Origin: Bacteroides sp. 51
GTDB taxonomy: Bacteria > Bacteroidota > Bacteroidia > Bacteroidales > Bacteroidaceae
DNA length: 64,000 nt
Direction of reading: 5' to 3'
Assembly (NCBI RefSeq): GCF_010500965.1
Contig: NZ_QVMI01000018.1
Span: 1-64,000 of the forward strand
Under the pieces are notes generated by a model. It worked only from the letters and a program-made list of their open reading frames with translations, made no database searches and was not told where the DNA came from. Of the stretch, positions 9,003 through 18,478 are shown in pieces (positions within the stretch are counted from its first letter, which is position 1; each line of letters begins with the position of its first letter). A program made the translations under genes and the position numbers.

Positions 9003-10178
9003 TTACTTTTTCAGTAATTCGAGATTGCTGGTAATTAGTTTTTTCAATGTTTCTACCGAAGCCGAAGAAGTCAGCCCGTCTTGCGGGGTGTTCATGCAGT
9101 AATCCACCAGTTTGTCGATGGTCGATGTAGCCACATGCATGCGGGTATCGCAGGAAGCGTAGTAGATGTACACGGTGCCGTCTTCATCGGCTATCCAACC
9201 ATTGGTAAAGAGCACGTTGGATACATCGCCCACGCGTTCCTCGCCTTCGGGGGCCATAAAGTGCCCGGCGGGAGAAGCGATGAGTTGGGTAGGGTCTTCC
9301 AGCGAGGTCATGTACATGTAAAGCACGTAACGCAGACCAGCCGCGCAGTTGCGCACACCATGCGCCAGGTGCAACCAGCCTTTCTCGGTCTTTATAGGGT
9401 GCGGACCTTCGCCGTTCTTCACTTCCTTAATGGTGTGGTAGTAGCGATGGTCGATGATGGTCTCTTCGGTTACGATGGCGTGGGTCATATCGTCTACCAG
9501 GGTCCAGCCGATGCCGCCGCCTTTTCCTGTGTCGATGAAACCATCCTGCGGGCGGGTGTACAAGGCGTACTTCCCGTCCACAAACTCGGGGTGGAGGACA
9601 ACGTTGCGCTGCTGACTTTTGGTTTGCAGGTCGGGCAAACGCTCCCAGGTTTTAAGGTCTTGGGTACGGGCAATGGCTGCGGTTGCCGTTGCTGCCGACA
9701 GGTTGCCGGCGGGCGCTGTATCGTCGTGGCGTTCGGCACAGAAGATGCCGTAAATCCAGCCGTCTTCGTGGGCGGTGAGCCGCATATCGTAAATGTTGGT
9801 GGCCGGGATGATGTCCTCGGGCATAGTTACCGGGTAATCCCAGAACTGGAAGTTATCAATACCGTTGGGACTCTCGGCGATGGCGAAGAACGATTTACGG
9901 TCTACCCCCTCCACACGTACCACCATGAGGTACTTACCGTTCCACTTCATTGCGCCCGAGTTCATGGTAGCATTCATGCCGATGCGTTCCATGAGGTAAG
10001 GGTTGGACTTCTCGTCGAAATCATAGCGCCAGAACAGCGGGGTATGTTCTGCTGTGAGCACAGGGTATTTGTAGCGGTTGTACACGCCGTTGCTTTTGGC
10101 TAACATTTCATTCTTGCGAGTGATCAGGGTATGGTGTTCAGCGGTTAGTTTGCTGATCTTTTCTTTAAAGGAGTTCAT
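9003..10178 (-). CDS. 4-O-beta-mannosyl-D-glucose phosphorylase (GH130)
   Basis: Cytosolic phosphorylase that splits mannosylglucose with phosphate into mannose-1-phosphate and glucose, the energy-saving last step of this route. The 391-residue protein has the GH130 five-bladed propeller motifs MNATMNSGAMKWNGKYLM near 68, NIYDMRLTAHEDGW near 128 and the conserved GEGPHPIKT and LAHGVRNCAAGLRYVLYMYM stretches. The start is the ATG at 10178, which puts the catalytic acid at D131, as described for the B. fragilis enzyme. A GTG directly after the GH26 stop (10190) would add four residues and cannot be excluded. Recalled sequence of the B. fragilis enzyme is very similar throughout. Confidence 0.95.
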   Translation of the reverse strand: MNSFKEKISKLTAEHHTLITRKNEMLAKSNGVYNRYKYPVLTAEHTPLFWRYDFDEKSNPYLMERIGMNATMNSGAMKWNGKYLMVVRVEGVDRKSFFAIAESPNGIDNFQFWDYPVTMPEDIIPATNIYDMRLTAHEDGWIYGIFCAERHDDTAPAGNLSAATATAAIARTQDLKTWERLPDLQTKSQQRNVVLHPEFVDGKYALYTRPQDGFIDTGKGGGIGWTLVDDMTHAIVTEETIIDHRYYHTIKEVKNGEGPHPIKTEKGWLHLAHGVRNCAAGLRYVLYMYMTSLEDPTQLIASPAGHFMAPEGEERVGDVSNVLFTNGWIADEDGTVYIYYASCDTRMHVATSTIDKLVDYCMNTPQDGLTSSASVETLKKLITSNLELLKK

Positions 10179-10190
10179 AATCTTAGTCAC

Positions 10191-11327
10191 TTATCTTACG
10201 GTTTCACTATATATATTTAGTTCTCTTGCGTCGTTGGCAAACAAGGTTTTCGGGTCGTTGTAGAACTTCACGAAATCGGCTGCGGAGGTTTGGCCCGGGT
10301 ATGGAGCATAGTAATGCGTCTCACGTTCGCGGGCATTGCGCCATACCACTACATAGCTCACGGGGTATTCGGCCAGGATGGGCAACAAGGTTTCCGTCCA
10401 CCATACCGGGTCGGGGATGGCTTCGTAGCCGGTCTCTGTTACGGCCAAGGCTTTGTTGTGCGACTTCGCTATTTCGGTAATGAGGCGTAGCGACTTGTGC
10501 ATATCCGCTTCGTAGACCGCTTCATCGAACTGGTAGCAATCGAAGCCGATAAGGTCGATGATATCATCGCCGGGGTAGCGTTCCAGGTACTCCTCCGGGG
10601 TGTTGGGTTCGGAGCCGGGCGAGTATGCGTAGAGCAGGTTGTTGACTTTCTTTTCGCACAGGCGGTCGTAGGTGAGCCGCCAAAGGGCTTTGTACTGTTC
10701 GGCCGTGCAGAGGTTTTGTCCCCACCAGAACCAGCTTCCGGTATGTTCGTGCCAGGGGCGGAAGAGGATAGGGATTTTGACGCCGTTCTCTGTTGTCAGG
10801 GAGTGCATGAAATTGGCGACATGATCCAGCCAGGTGAGGAAGGTTTCGTGGTTTGCACCGCCGGGCAGTACGGAGGCAACTATGGTGGTATCGCTTACAT
10901 CCCACGAATCGCCACCGGTTACGGGGTTATCGAGGTGCCAGCTGATGGTACTCATTCCGCCGCGGTTGTATTGGGCGATAATTTCTTCACGTATCTTTTC
11001 GAAGCTGATCTTATCGAGGCTTTGGTCGCGACCGAGTTCAATGCGTCCCAGATCGAAGGACATCACAGCGGGATAATCGCCGCAGACACTTTTCACGTCG
11101 CTTCGACCTTCGTCACCTTCCCAGCCGATGCCGTAGAGGGGGGCGTCGTGGTGGCCGAATAGGATGCCGTGTTGGTGCATGGTCTTTAGGCTTGTGAGCA
11201 GAGTTTCTGTCTCGGCGGTGCGGGCGAAGCCTTCGGTTTGTTTCTCTTTTTTGCCTGCGGGGTTGCATGATGCCAGGCTTGCGATGAGCAATGCCCCGGC
11301 CAGGTATGGGTTTATTCTTCTAAGCAT
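10191..11327 (-). CDS. GH26 beta-mannanase / mannobiohydrolase, lipoprotein
   Basis: A 378-residue lipoprotein with lipobox LASC and acylated C21; the residues after the cysteine (NPAGKKEK) lack the acidic surface-export signal, so a periplasmic face is likely. GH26 cleaves beta-1,4-mannan with retention. The acid/base is E194 in FRPWHEHTGSWFWWG and the nucleophile E298 in AVTETGYEAI. First of the closely spaced five-gene set GH26-GH130-symporter-epimerase-GH3 on the minus strand. In the related B. fragilis set the GH26 releases mannobiose, which suits the epimerase and phosphorylase here. A -7-like box lies 31 bases upstream. Confidence 0.94.
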   Translation of the reverse strand: MLRRINPYLAGALLIASLASCNPAGKKEKQTEGFARTAETETLLTSLKTMHQHGILFGHHDAPLYGIGWEGDEGRSDVKSVCGDYPAVMSFDLGRIELGRDQSLDKISFEKIREEIIAQYNRGGMSTISWHLDNPVTGGDSWDVSDTTIVASVLPGGANHETFLTWLDHVANFMHSLTTENGVKIPILFRPWHEHTGSWFWWGQNLCTAEQYKALWRLTYDRLCEKKVNNLLYAYSPGSEPNTPEEYLERYPGDDIIDLIGFDCYQFDEAVYEADMHKSLRLITEIAKSHNKALAVTETGYEAIPDPVWWTETLLPILAEYPVSYVVVWRNARERETHYYAPYPGQTSAADFVKFYNDPKTLFANDARELNIYSETVR

Positions 11328-11357
11328 AGTCTATTCTTTTTCTGTTTAACTGAGTTA

Positions 11358-11365
11358 CAAATGTA
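11358..11365 (-). promoter_or_regulatory. Predicted -7 box before the GH26-GH130 gene set
   Basis: Minus-strand TACATTTG matches TAnnTTTG, 31 bases before the GH26 ATG. It suggests the intracellular processing genes can be started separately from the upstream GH2. No -33 element was found. Confidence 0.4.
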
Positions 11366-11410
11366 CGAACTGATATTGGCACTTAATTATACTGTTTTAT
11401 CTAATCCTAA

Positions 11411-11429
11411 TACGATTTTAGCAATCGTA
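11411..11429. terminator. Small hairpin after the GH2 gene
   Basis: TACGATT and AATCGTA pair perfectly around a five-base loop, 22 bases after the GH2 stop on the minus strand. There is no clear U-run, so it may be a weak terminator, a processing site or an operator near the GH26 promoter. Confidence 0.3.
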
Positions 11430-11450
11430 CTTCCTCATCTCTTTTCCTTG

Positions 11451-14324
11451 TTAATAGGATACGTTTATCACGCCTTCGATCACCAGTCCGGCCGCGCTGG
11501 CATTGAACAGCGCGGATAATTCGTCGGGACTGAGGGAGTATTGCGGGGCAAAGACGCGGGAATCCATGTAGCGATATATGGATTGCAGCAGTTGTTTGCA
11601 CGCCGCATACTCGCTGCCCTTCAGAAGGTCGGCCATGCAAACAAATAGTTTGCCTTTGCCCACCCAGCACTCGAAGATGACACCAAGTTTATGGTTGCGT
11701 TCCATATTGTCGATGGCTTCGACAATCATCCCGGTTTCGGAGGCAAGCTGATCCATGATGAGCGGGCGGGCGTTCTTTGCCACCGCCCACCATTGCCAAT
11801 CGCTATGTGAGGAGGTGGGAAAGCCGGCGAATAGCGGGTGCTCGTCTTCGATCAAGTAGCCGAGGGTTCCGGGGGATACGGGCTTTTTGTTGTTCTCGGA
11901 TATGGATTTGAACATCGAGTAGTTCCAGTAATCGTTGGTAAACAATCCGCCTACGGTTTGCTGGGGGTAGGCGTCGGCAGCGGGCATGAGTAATACTTTT
12001 TTGCCTTTAGCTAATGCGCGCAGCAGTTCATCGTTCGCCTGGGTAAAGACCTCGACCGATGCTGGTTTCTTTACGCTCGCGACCGGATATACCCAGAGGT
12101 TGTAGCTGTTCATGTACCGGGTGCCACGCAAGGCGAGGGTCAGGCGAAGGGCACGGGCCTCCTTTATATCCGAGAGGGGGATTTCTACTTCCCCGATCTC
12201 TGCCAGTCCACGGGAGATTTCGTTTTGCATAAGCGAACCGGTTCTGAGGTGGCTGCCGGTGGCAGGGTCGGTCAACGCCCAGTCTATGGCGATGTGCTGT
12301 AAGGGACGTTCGGCATAATTGAATAGCTTGACGGTGCCTCGCAGCATTTCATTGTTGTTCCAGGTGTAGGATTCGCTCTCCCAAAGGGGTACGATCGGGG
12401 CGTTGAATTGCGAGAATTCTTCCGGGGTGGTGATACCTTTGCTGTCCATAAAGGCATCGAGCAGGCCGACCAGGGCAGTGCCTTGTCCGGGGAAGTCCTG
12501 GATATCGAGCATCTGGAACCCGGCTAGGGTGGAGGTGCGCAGGCTCATCTCCATATCGGCTTTGTAGCAGAGCAGGCTCAGGGCGCCGCTGGCGCGGAAG
12601 AAGCGTTCTACTTTGTCGATGCCGTATTTGTCGTGGGTGAGGGTGCAGAAGCGTTCGAGGTTATGGGGAGCCAATACGCCGGTGTATTTTTTGAGTTCGC
12701 CGGCGTTGGGGTATATCTGGAATTGTCCGGTTTCGTGCGCAATGACGGGTTTCCGGGTCTTCGCCACTCCCGCATCGAAGTTCATCGTGGTGTTGGGGTA
12801 AGTAGCGTTCAGGAGTCCGCCGTCGATGGCATCGGCAAACGAGAAGGAGCTGCGAACGTGTGGTTCGTAGGCCTCGTCGTTTTGTCCGCCTACGCGGCAG
12901 GCTACAATGATATCTTCAGTGCCTTGCTCGCCAAGCCAGCCGAGGTTGAAGTTTGAACCGAGGGCGTAGAGGTGGCGGGGGTCGTACCAGCGAAGGGAGC
13001 GGGTAATTCCTTTCATGCCGTCGACGCTGCCCCAAAGTTCGTTACCGGTGGAGAAGCACACGAAAGAGGGATGGTTTCCGAAATCGTCCATCACGCCGCG
13101 ACCTTCACGAATGAGGAACGCGTTGACAGGGCCGTCCATTTCTTCGTCTACCCCACCCCAGATGGGGAGTTCGGGTTGCAGATAGAAACCTTTCAGGTCG
13201 GCGGCCTCAAAAGCGGCGGCCGGCGGGCACCACGAATGGAAGCGAACATGGTTGAAGCCGTAGGATTGGAGGATATCGAAGTAGCGCATCCAATCGGCCC
13301 GATTCATGGGTGCATAACCGGTGAGGGGAAATACGCAGCCGTCGTGCTTACCACGCAGAAAGGTGGGCGTTCCGTTGATAGTGAGGGTTCGTCCTTCGGC
13401 GCGGAATTCGCGCAGGCCGATGGTAATTTCTTTTGAGTCGGAAGGGGTTCCGGCAGCCGAGAGCGTCAGGTTCAGCCGGTATAAATTGGGCGCGTATTCG
13501 CTCCACAGGCGAGCGTCGGCGCCGAGTGGGTATTCGACTGTGTATTCGTGTTCGCCCGCGAGGGCCGTGATTTCAATGTCTTTGGGTGCCGGAGCATGGA
13601 CATCGGCCCCGGTGGAATTAAACAGGTAGCTGTTTATGCGGAGCATAGCGTGGACATCGCTATCGGAACAGTTTTTAATGTGTGCCTTTAGCGTCACCAT
13701 CCGCCGGACTACGTCGGGGTAGGCCTGAATCCGCTGGATATGTACCGTCGGCAGGGCTTGGAGGTACATTTGCCCCAGAATGCCGTTCCAGTTAGTCTGC
13801 GTATCGTCGCTCCATTGGTGGGAGGAACAGATAACTTCGGGTAAGCCGCAGCCGTCGCCATTGTCGACAAGGATGGTGAGTAGGTGCTTGCCGGGGGATA
13901 GATCGGTGGGCAGGTTGTAGGTTTGGGAGGAGGCGATGACAAGTGAATTGCCTATATATCGTCCGTCGACCCATACGTGGGTGGGTTTAGTACGCTCAAG
14001 ATGCAGTACCACGGGGGCGCCCGCCCAGGAGGCAGGAATGTTGATTTCTTTTTGGTACCAGGCGCGGCCGGCAAAGGCATATTTGCGCGACAGGCGGGTG
14101 GTTTCGAACGAGGTTAGCGGCTCCCCTTTCCGCGCTTCGTCGAGCGTGGCGGGCAGCACGATGGCATCGTCGTAAGGAATGATGGCAAATTGTCCGACGG
14201 GGAACCCTTGCTGCTGGTCGACAAAGAGCTTCCAGTATCCGCTTAGGTCTATTCGCATGGCGGGCTGTGCGGACAGGGCAATGACCGAGGCTAAGAGGAG
14301 GAGAGAGATGGTAACTTTTTTCAT
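11451..14324 (-). CDS. GH2 family glycoside hydrolase (beta-mannosidase/galactosidase-like)
   Basis: A 957-residue secreted protein: signal peptide 1-19 (ending SAQ), GH2 sugar-binding jelly roll (about 25-190), immunoglobulin-like domain (about 195-305), then a TIM barrel and a long C-terminal part (about 640-957). Acid/base E429 in FSTGNELWG and nucleophile E531 in PVIAHETGQF are visible. GH2 includes beta-galactosidase, beta-mannosidase and beta-glucuronidase; within a mannan locus a beta-mannosidase or side-chain role is likely, but the substrate is not fixed by these motifs. Lies between the two GH26 genes with gaps of 123 and 127 bases. Confidence 0.88.
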   Translation of the reverse strand: MKKVTISLLLLASVIALSAQPAMRIDLSGYWKLFVDQQQGFPVGQFAIIPYDDAIVLPATLDEARKGEPLTSFETTRLSRKYAFAGRAWYQKEINIPASWAGAPVVLHLERTKPTHVWVDGRYIGNSLVIASSQTYNLPTDLSPGKHLLTILVDNGDGCGLPEVICSSHQWSDDTQTNWNGILGQMYLQALPTVHIQRIQAYPDVVRRMVTLKAHIKNCSDSDVHAMLRINSYLFNSTGADVHAPAPKDIEITALAGEHEYTVEYPLGADARLWSEYAPNLYRLNLTLSAAGTPSDSKEITIGLREFRAEGRTLTINGTPTFLRGKHDGCVFPLTGYAPMNRADWMRYFDILQSYGFNHVRFHSWCPPAAAFEAADLKGFYLQPELPIWGGVDEEMDGPVNAFLIREGRGVMDDFGNHPSFVCFSTGNELWGSVDGMKGITRSLRWYDPRHLYALGSNFNLGWLGEQGTEDIIVACRVGGQNDEAYEPHVRSSFSFADAIDGGLLNATYPNTTMNFDAGVAKTRKPVIAHETGQFQIYPNAGELKKYTGVLAPHNLERFCTLTHDKYGIDKVERFFRASGALSLLCYKADMEMSLRTSTLAGFQMLDIQDFPGQGTALVGLLDAFMDSKGITTPEEFSQFNAPIVPLWESESYTWNNNEMLRGTVKLFNYAERPLQHIAIDWALTDPATGSHLRTGSLMQNEISRGLAEIGEVEIPLSDIKEARALRLTLALRGTRYMNSYNLWVYPVASVKKPASVEVFTQANDELLRALAKGKKVLLMPAADAYPQQTVGGLFTNDYWNYSMFKSISENNKKPVSPGTLGYLIEDEHPLFAGFPTSSHSDWQWWAVAKNARPLIMDQLASETGMIVEAIDNMERNHKLGVIFECWVGKGKLFVCMADLLKGSEYAACKQLLQSIYRYMDSRVFAPQYSLSPDELSALFNASAAGLVIEGVINVSY

Positions 14325-14370
14325 TTGTACTAGCTCTTTTTGTGGGTTTGTGGGAAATTGGATCGTTTAT

Positions 14371-14438
14371 CATACCCTTTACCTGCGGGAGGTACTAAAA
14401 GTGATCAATTCTAGTACCTCTGCCATGAAAAAGGTATG
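14371..14438. terminator. Nested inverted repeat between GH26 and GH2 genes
   Basis: GAGGTACTA (14389-14397) pairs with TAGTACCTC (14412-14420), and an outer CATACC (14371) pairs with GGTATG (14433). On the minus strand it follows the second GH26 gene and precedes GH2. It may dampen or process the long transcript. Confidence 0.45.
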
Positions 14439-14451
14439 AACTTATGTTGTA

Positions 14452-15783
14452 TTAGAAGCCCGGAAGCTGGTCGCGGGTAACCACAAAGCTCTGGCTCATG
14501 GCATCCGTCCACCAGGCATCGGAAGCGTGCGGGGTTTCGGCATTGGCATTGTCATACCAGGGCATAAACCATGACCAGCGCGCCCCGGCCGTCCATTGTT
14601 CGGAGATCAGGCCGACTGTTCCGCACTCGGTCAAGCCGATGAGCTTGGTCGAATACACATCGTCGATGGTCTGATACTGACCGGCTGCGGTCGCAGCATC
14701 CTTGTCGTACAGGTCGCGCCCGATGATATCGACATAGCTATCGCCCGGATACCAATCGGCGTCGCCGGTCTCGGTGGTCCACACCCAGATCAGGTTGTTT
14801 ACGCCCTCGGCCTTGAAGTAATCGAACATGGCCACCCAGAGTTCCTTCTGCGAGTCGGCATCTTTGCCCCACCAGAACCAGCCGCCTGCGGCTTCATGGA
14901 ACGGACGCCAGATTACAGCGATGTTTTCGCTCTGTAGCTGTTTCAGCGAGGTGGCAACTTTGGCCAGGTCGGCAGTAAAGACTTCGTTCTCCCAGGTGCC
15001 GCTGGCGGTGGCGTTGGCGGCATCGAAGGTGGTTTCTTCTTTGTAAAAGGCGTATTCGTCGCTACCCTCCTCGGCCGGCACGTTCCAGTGCCACATGATG
15101 GATACCAATCCACCGGCCGTCCACCAGTTCTTTACAGGCGAAATATCGCTGTAGTCAATCCAGTTGGCGGGCGAGAAAGGCAGGTGCACATAGTCGAAGG
15201 TATTGATAGCCGGATATTTTCCGGTCAATGTATGTACACGGTCGGCCTCTTCGGTGTTCCAGTTCACGTTTGCCATAGCACCCGACAGCATTTTTCCGCC
15301 GTAGGCCTCTACCAGGTAGTTGTAGACTTTCTGCGTTACAGCCGTCGCCGAAGCGTTAACCAACGAGGGGACTATATTCGCTGTGGCAAACTGAAGGTTC
15401 ACGGCAGCCGCCGGCATCTTGTTCGGGCCCAGCACTACGCCCTCGGGGATATTAATTGAGTACGTCTTTCCACGCTCTAACCGAACATCAATCACCAGAT
15501 CGGTATTTGAGCCGTACACATTGGCGCCAACGATGGTGCCACCGTCGCCCGTCAAAGTGATTGCGGATAGATTGCTTGTGGCAAAGAAGACGTTCTTATC
15601 ATACTTCACGGTAATGGTGGTGCTGCCGTGCTTTACGTCGGTTGCGCCATCCGCCGGTACGGAAGATACAAATACCGGCGCATTTACCTGCGGGATGTCG
15701 TGCTCAACGTCCGTGTCGCAAGCTGCGAAAGCAAGCGCCGCGACAAGGGGGAGGATACATTTTATAGTTAACTTTTTCATCAT
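14452..15783 (-). CDS. GH26 beta-mannanase with N-terminal Ig-like domain, surface lipoprotein
   Basis: A 443-residue lipoprotein, lipobox FAAC with C22 followed by DTDVEHD, an acidic start that fits surface export. Residues about 33-135 form a bacterial Ig-like (SbsA/Big_5 type) domain with the phrase VSSVPADGATDVKHGSTTITV. The GH26 barrel follows, with acid/base E297 in WRPFHEAAGGWFWWG and nucleophile E386 in LIGLTECGTVG. It differs clearly from the other GH26 in domains and likely location, so the two probably act at different steps: polymer cleavage outside and oligosaccharide cleavage inside. A diverged repeat element separates it from the glycan-binding genes upstream. Confidence 0.93.
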   Translation of the reverse strand: MMKKLTIKCILPLVAALAFAACDTDVEHDIPQVNAPVFVSSVPADGATDVKHGSTTITVKYDKNVFFATSNLSAITLTGDGGTIVGANVYGSNTDLVIDVRLERGKTYSINIPEGVVLGPNKMPAAAVNLQFATANIVPSLVNASATAVTQKVYNYLVEAYGGKMLSGAMANVNWNTEEADRVHTLTGKYPAINTFDYVHLPFSPANWIDYSDISPVKNWWTAGGLVSIMWHWNVPAEEGSDEYAFYKEETTFDAANATASGTWENEVFTADLAKVATSLKQLQSENIAVIWRPFHEAAGGWFWWGKDADSQKELWVAMFDYFKAEGVNNLIWVWTTETGDADWYPGDSYVDIIGRDLYDKDAATAAGQYQTIDDVYSTKLIGLTECGTVGLISEQWTAGARWSWFMPWYDNANAETPHASDAWWTDAMSQSFVVTRDQLPGF

Positions 15784-15806
15784 GGTTTATTTAAATAATT
15801 ATTTGT

Positions 15807-16084
15807 AAGAGTGATAAGTGCATCGTCACTGCCAATTACCATCCTCCGCTGCCCTTCGTATATCTCTGCCAGTCCTCCCTCCCCCGGCAAGCCGGGTACT
15901 CCCTCCAAAGGGAGACAACCATGCGGACAGCGAGGCGCTGCACCCAGGTTGCCATGCGGCATCGTGTCCTCCCTTGGGGGAGGTGCCCGCTTGCGGGCGG
16001 AGGAGGAATGTTATCATAACCGAATTGTTCTACATTTAATATAGTATTCTCCAGATGACAGGATTTGACTTATAATACACCCTC
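15807..16084. repeat. Diverged MITE-like element inside the mannan locus (copy 3)
   Basis: The right end (about 16020-16084, with GTTCTACATTTAATATAGT and CTTATAATACACCC) resembles the right ends of the elements at 32846 and 56631, and both ends carry short GTGATAAG-like inverted termini. The core is a GC-rich imperfect palindrome (about 15865-16008) of different sequence from the other copies. Inside the core, 15928-15959 matches 42718-42749 at all but one position. It fills the 313-base gap between the TIG-domain protein and GH26; no gene is supported here. Confidence 0.55.
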
Positions 16085-16096
16085 TTACAGCTTTAT

Positions 16097-18469
16097 CTAT
16101 TCTATCGTAACTTTATTAAAGATCAAGTCGCTGCCCTGGATAATAAGACCTGCACCGGGATAGTCGCTATCGGCTGCCCCTGCATTAGCTGCAATCTGAT
16201 CCAGAATATCCCGGGTGAGTTTCAACTCGACTACGCGGTTGGTGTCGAATGTCCATCCAAACCACTCGTCGTTGGTTGGTACCAGTGTGTTGCTTCCAAC
16301 TTCTTCAAAGACCAAACCACCCCAAGATCCATCATTGATTTGAGCCTGTGCCCATACATCTGTTATCTGACCAAAGTAGAAACGTAGCTTGGCATTCGCT
16401 TTTACGCCGTTAAACACAGCTGCCGGAACTACAACCCGTCCGCCTTCACCCCAGGTAAGCGTTACCGGGCCGCTCCACACGGTGGTTTCCAGAGAAATCT
16501 CATACCACACGCTCACTTTATCCACAATACATCCTTCGCCTTGTATAATGATACCGGTATCGCCCCAGCCATCATCCGTATTCATCACAAAGTCGTAGAA
16601 CTCCTGCGTTACATCAAACTCGATCACAGGCGGACAATCATCGGCATTGTATGCAATCGTTGTGAATGATCCCCAGTTCGCATGGTTAATCTGGATTTGC
16701 GTGTACCCATAAGTCTTCACAAAGAAGCGCAATTTAGCACCTGCTGCAAAGCCTGCGTTCACCAAGTCTGTTTTAGTGAGACTGAACGATTTACCCCAAG
16801 AACCGAGGTCGGTCATTTCGTTCATGATTATATTCTCAATCTCCGTAGCAGGAATAAAGTCGATGGTGTAATCGATAGAACCGTTGGAAGAAATCAACGT
16901 CACCTTACTACCCTTACCCGACACCTGCGGCACGCTGATATAAAGCTTGCTGCCGTTGATGATGAACTGCACGGTTTGTCCGTTCACCTGAACACCAGTC
17001 AGCTTATCGCCGTTCTCCACCTGAATATCAAGTACCTCGCCGCCTCTCAACTCCTCGTCTTCGCCCGGCAATACAGGGATGAAGCAGAACTCAGGCGATT
17101 CGATGGTTAGTTTGCTTGTCTCTACCGTTTCACCATTTGCCATTACCAGCGTAAGCACACCGGTTTCCACGTTCATGGTAGGCATGGTAAACGTCAGCGA
17201 AGTGGGCGACTGGGCGGTCACTTCCATTTCAGCGCCACCGGTAAAGATTACTTTCGCCACCAGGTCGAGGTTCTTACCCAGGATACCAATCTCGTTACCC
17301 AGAGAAACCGCATCATTTACATAAGAGCCGAACTCAGGTTTCTGCGTTTCGATGGCCACTTCTACCGAAGCACCGCTACCCGTGTTGAGCAATAGATTTC
17401 CGCTGATAGCCGCATCCGGCATAGTTACTTTGACCTCCGTTGCGCTCTGCGCATCGGGCGCCACAGCCGCCTCCACACCAGGGAAGGTGATATCTGTGAT
17501 CAGTTCCATGCTCTTACCCGTCAGCGTGATAACCGCACCACCGCGAAGTTCGGTTGCAGGAGTTGCCACTACATCCGTAGGCAGCGCCATACCGATCCGG
17601 GCAATAACTACCGCCACACCCGAAGCGGGGATCATCACAATTTCACCGTCCGTCATATTATCCGGCAGCACAAAGCTGATGGTTTGACCGGCCTCTTTCG
17701 TTTCAAAGACAAATTCCACTTCGTCGCCGTTCGGCATCCGGATGGCTTTCACCAGGTCAAGGTCTTTACCTGTGATGATGATGGTTTCGCCCGGCTTCTT
17801 GCCCGTCAGGTCGAGTGCTTCTTCGACGGCAGGCAGGGTCACGATCAGTTCATCGGCAGAGTAAATCCAGTTAGGAATTTCGGCACCATCCGAGATGATG
17901 ATCTTACCGGTTTGCGCCTCGGCAGGAACCGTCAGTTTGATTTCCTTGCGCGACTGACTGATAAAGTCTTCGGCAAGTACGGTTACATCATCCACAAAGA
18001 TCACCTCGCCGATCAGATTCAGGTAGTCGCCCGTAATGGTCAACACCTCGCCCGCTTTGATGGTAGCCGGGGTAACAGCCTCCAACTCGATAGGTTCTGT
18101 AAAGGTGATTTCGGTCTTTGTGGTAATCGTTCCGTTCGCCCAGTTCAGGACAATTAAGCCCTGCGTTGCAGTCTGCGGAACCGTCACCCGAATCTCTTCG
18201 TTGCTGATTACCTTAATCTCTGTGACATCGCCACTACCGGGAATCTCAACAGAGGTGATCTTATCCATACCGCTACCGATGAAGCGGAGTTCGCCGCCGC
18301 GTGCCACCGGACAAGGTCCGAAGACATTCAGGTTAACGCCACCCAGGAATTGGTTCGTATCTTCGTCTTCCCCATTGCAGCAAGCCGTAAACGACAAACC
18401 ACTGAAGAGCATCAGGCACATCATCCAAAGTGCCGGCAATTTATATGTTTTATTCATATCAGTATTCAT
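16097..18469 (-). CDS. IPT/TIG-repeat surface glycan-binding lipoprotein with two C-terminal binding modules
   Basis: A 790-residue lipoprotein (lipobox FTAC, C30 followed by CNGEDED, a strong surface-export signal). Residues about 45-540 contain a run of TIG/IPT-like Ig folds, each with a phrase such as AGEVLTITGDYL or PGETIIITGKDL. Two similar modules end the protein (about 544-660 and 661-790): both contain AKLRF, a QINxxxWG stretch and a final GxIIQGxxxIxxKV. They are good candidates for mannan-binding modules in the style of SusE/SusF-type proteins. Starts 9 bases after the previous gene. An internal ATG four codons in is an equally possible start. Confidence 0.85.
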   Translation of the reverse strand: MNTDMNKTYKLPALWMMCLMLFSGLSFTACCNGEDEDTNQFLGGVNLNVFGPCPVARGGELRFIGSGMDKITSVEIPGSGDVTEIKVISNEEIRVTVPQTATQGLIVLNWANGTITTKTEITFTEPIELEAVTPATIKAGEVLTITGDYLNLIGEVIFVDDVTVLAEDFISQSRKEIKLTVPAEAQTGKIIISDGAEIPNWIYSADELIVTLPAVEEALDLTGKKPGETIIITGKDLDLVKAIRMPNGDEVEFVFETKEAGQTISFVLPDNMTDGEIVMIPASGVAVVIARIGMALPTDVVATPATELRGGAVITLTGKSMELITDITFPGVEAAVAPDAQSATEVKVTMPDAAISGNLLLNTGSGASVEVAIETQKPEFGSYVNDAVSLGNEIGILGKNLDLVAKVIFTGGAEMEVTAQSPTSLTFTMPTMNVETGVLTLVMANGETVETSKLTIESPEFCFIPVLPGEDEELRGGEVLDIQVENGDKLTGVQVNGQTVQFIINGSKLYISVPQVSGKGSKVTLISSNGSIDYTIDFIPATEIENIIMNEMTDLGSWGKSFSLTKTDLVNAGFAAGAKLRFFVKTYGYTQIQINHANWGSFTTIAYNADDCPPVIEFDVTQEFYDFVMNTDDGWGDTGIIIQGEGCIVDKVSVWYEISLETTVWSGPVTLTWGEGGRVVVPAAVFNGVKANAKLRFYFGQITDVWAQAQINDGSWGGLVFEEVGSNTLVPTNDEWFGWTFDTNRVVELKLTRDILDQIAANAGAADSDYPGAGLIIQGSDLIFNKVTIE

Positions 18470-18478
18470 TATTAAAGG

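Noticed and set aside
9081-10103. Plus-strand frame of 340 codons
   Set aside because: Antisense to the GH130 gene, which is a strong family match over its full length.
15811-16044. Several short frames in the gap before GH26
   Set aside because: They are products of the GC-rich palindromic repeat and have no promoter or family features.
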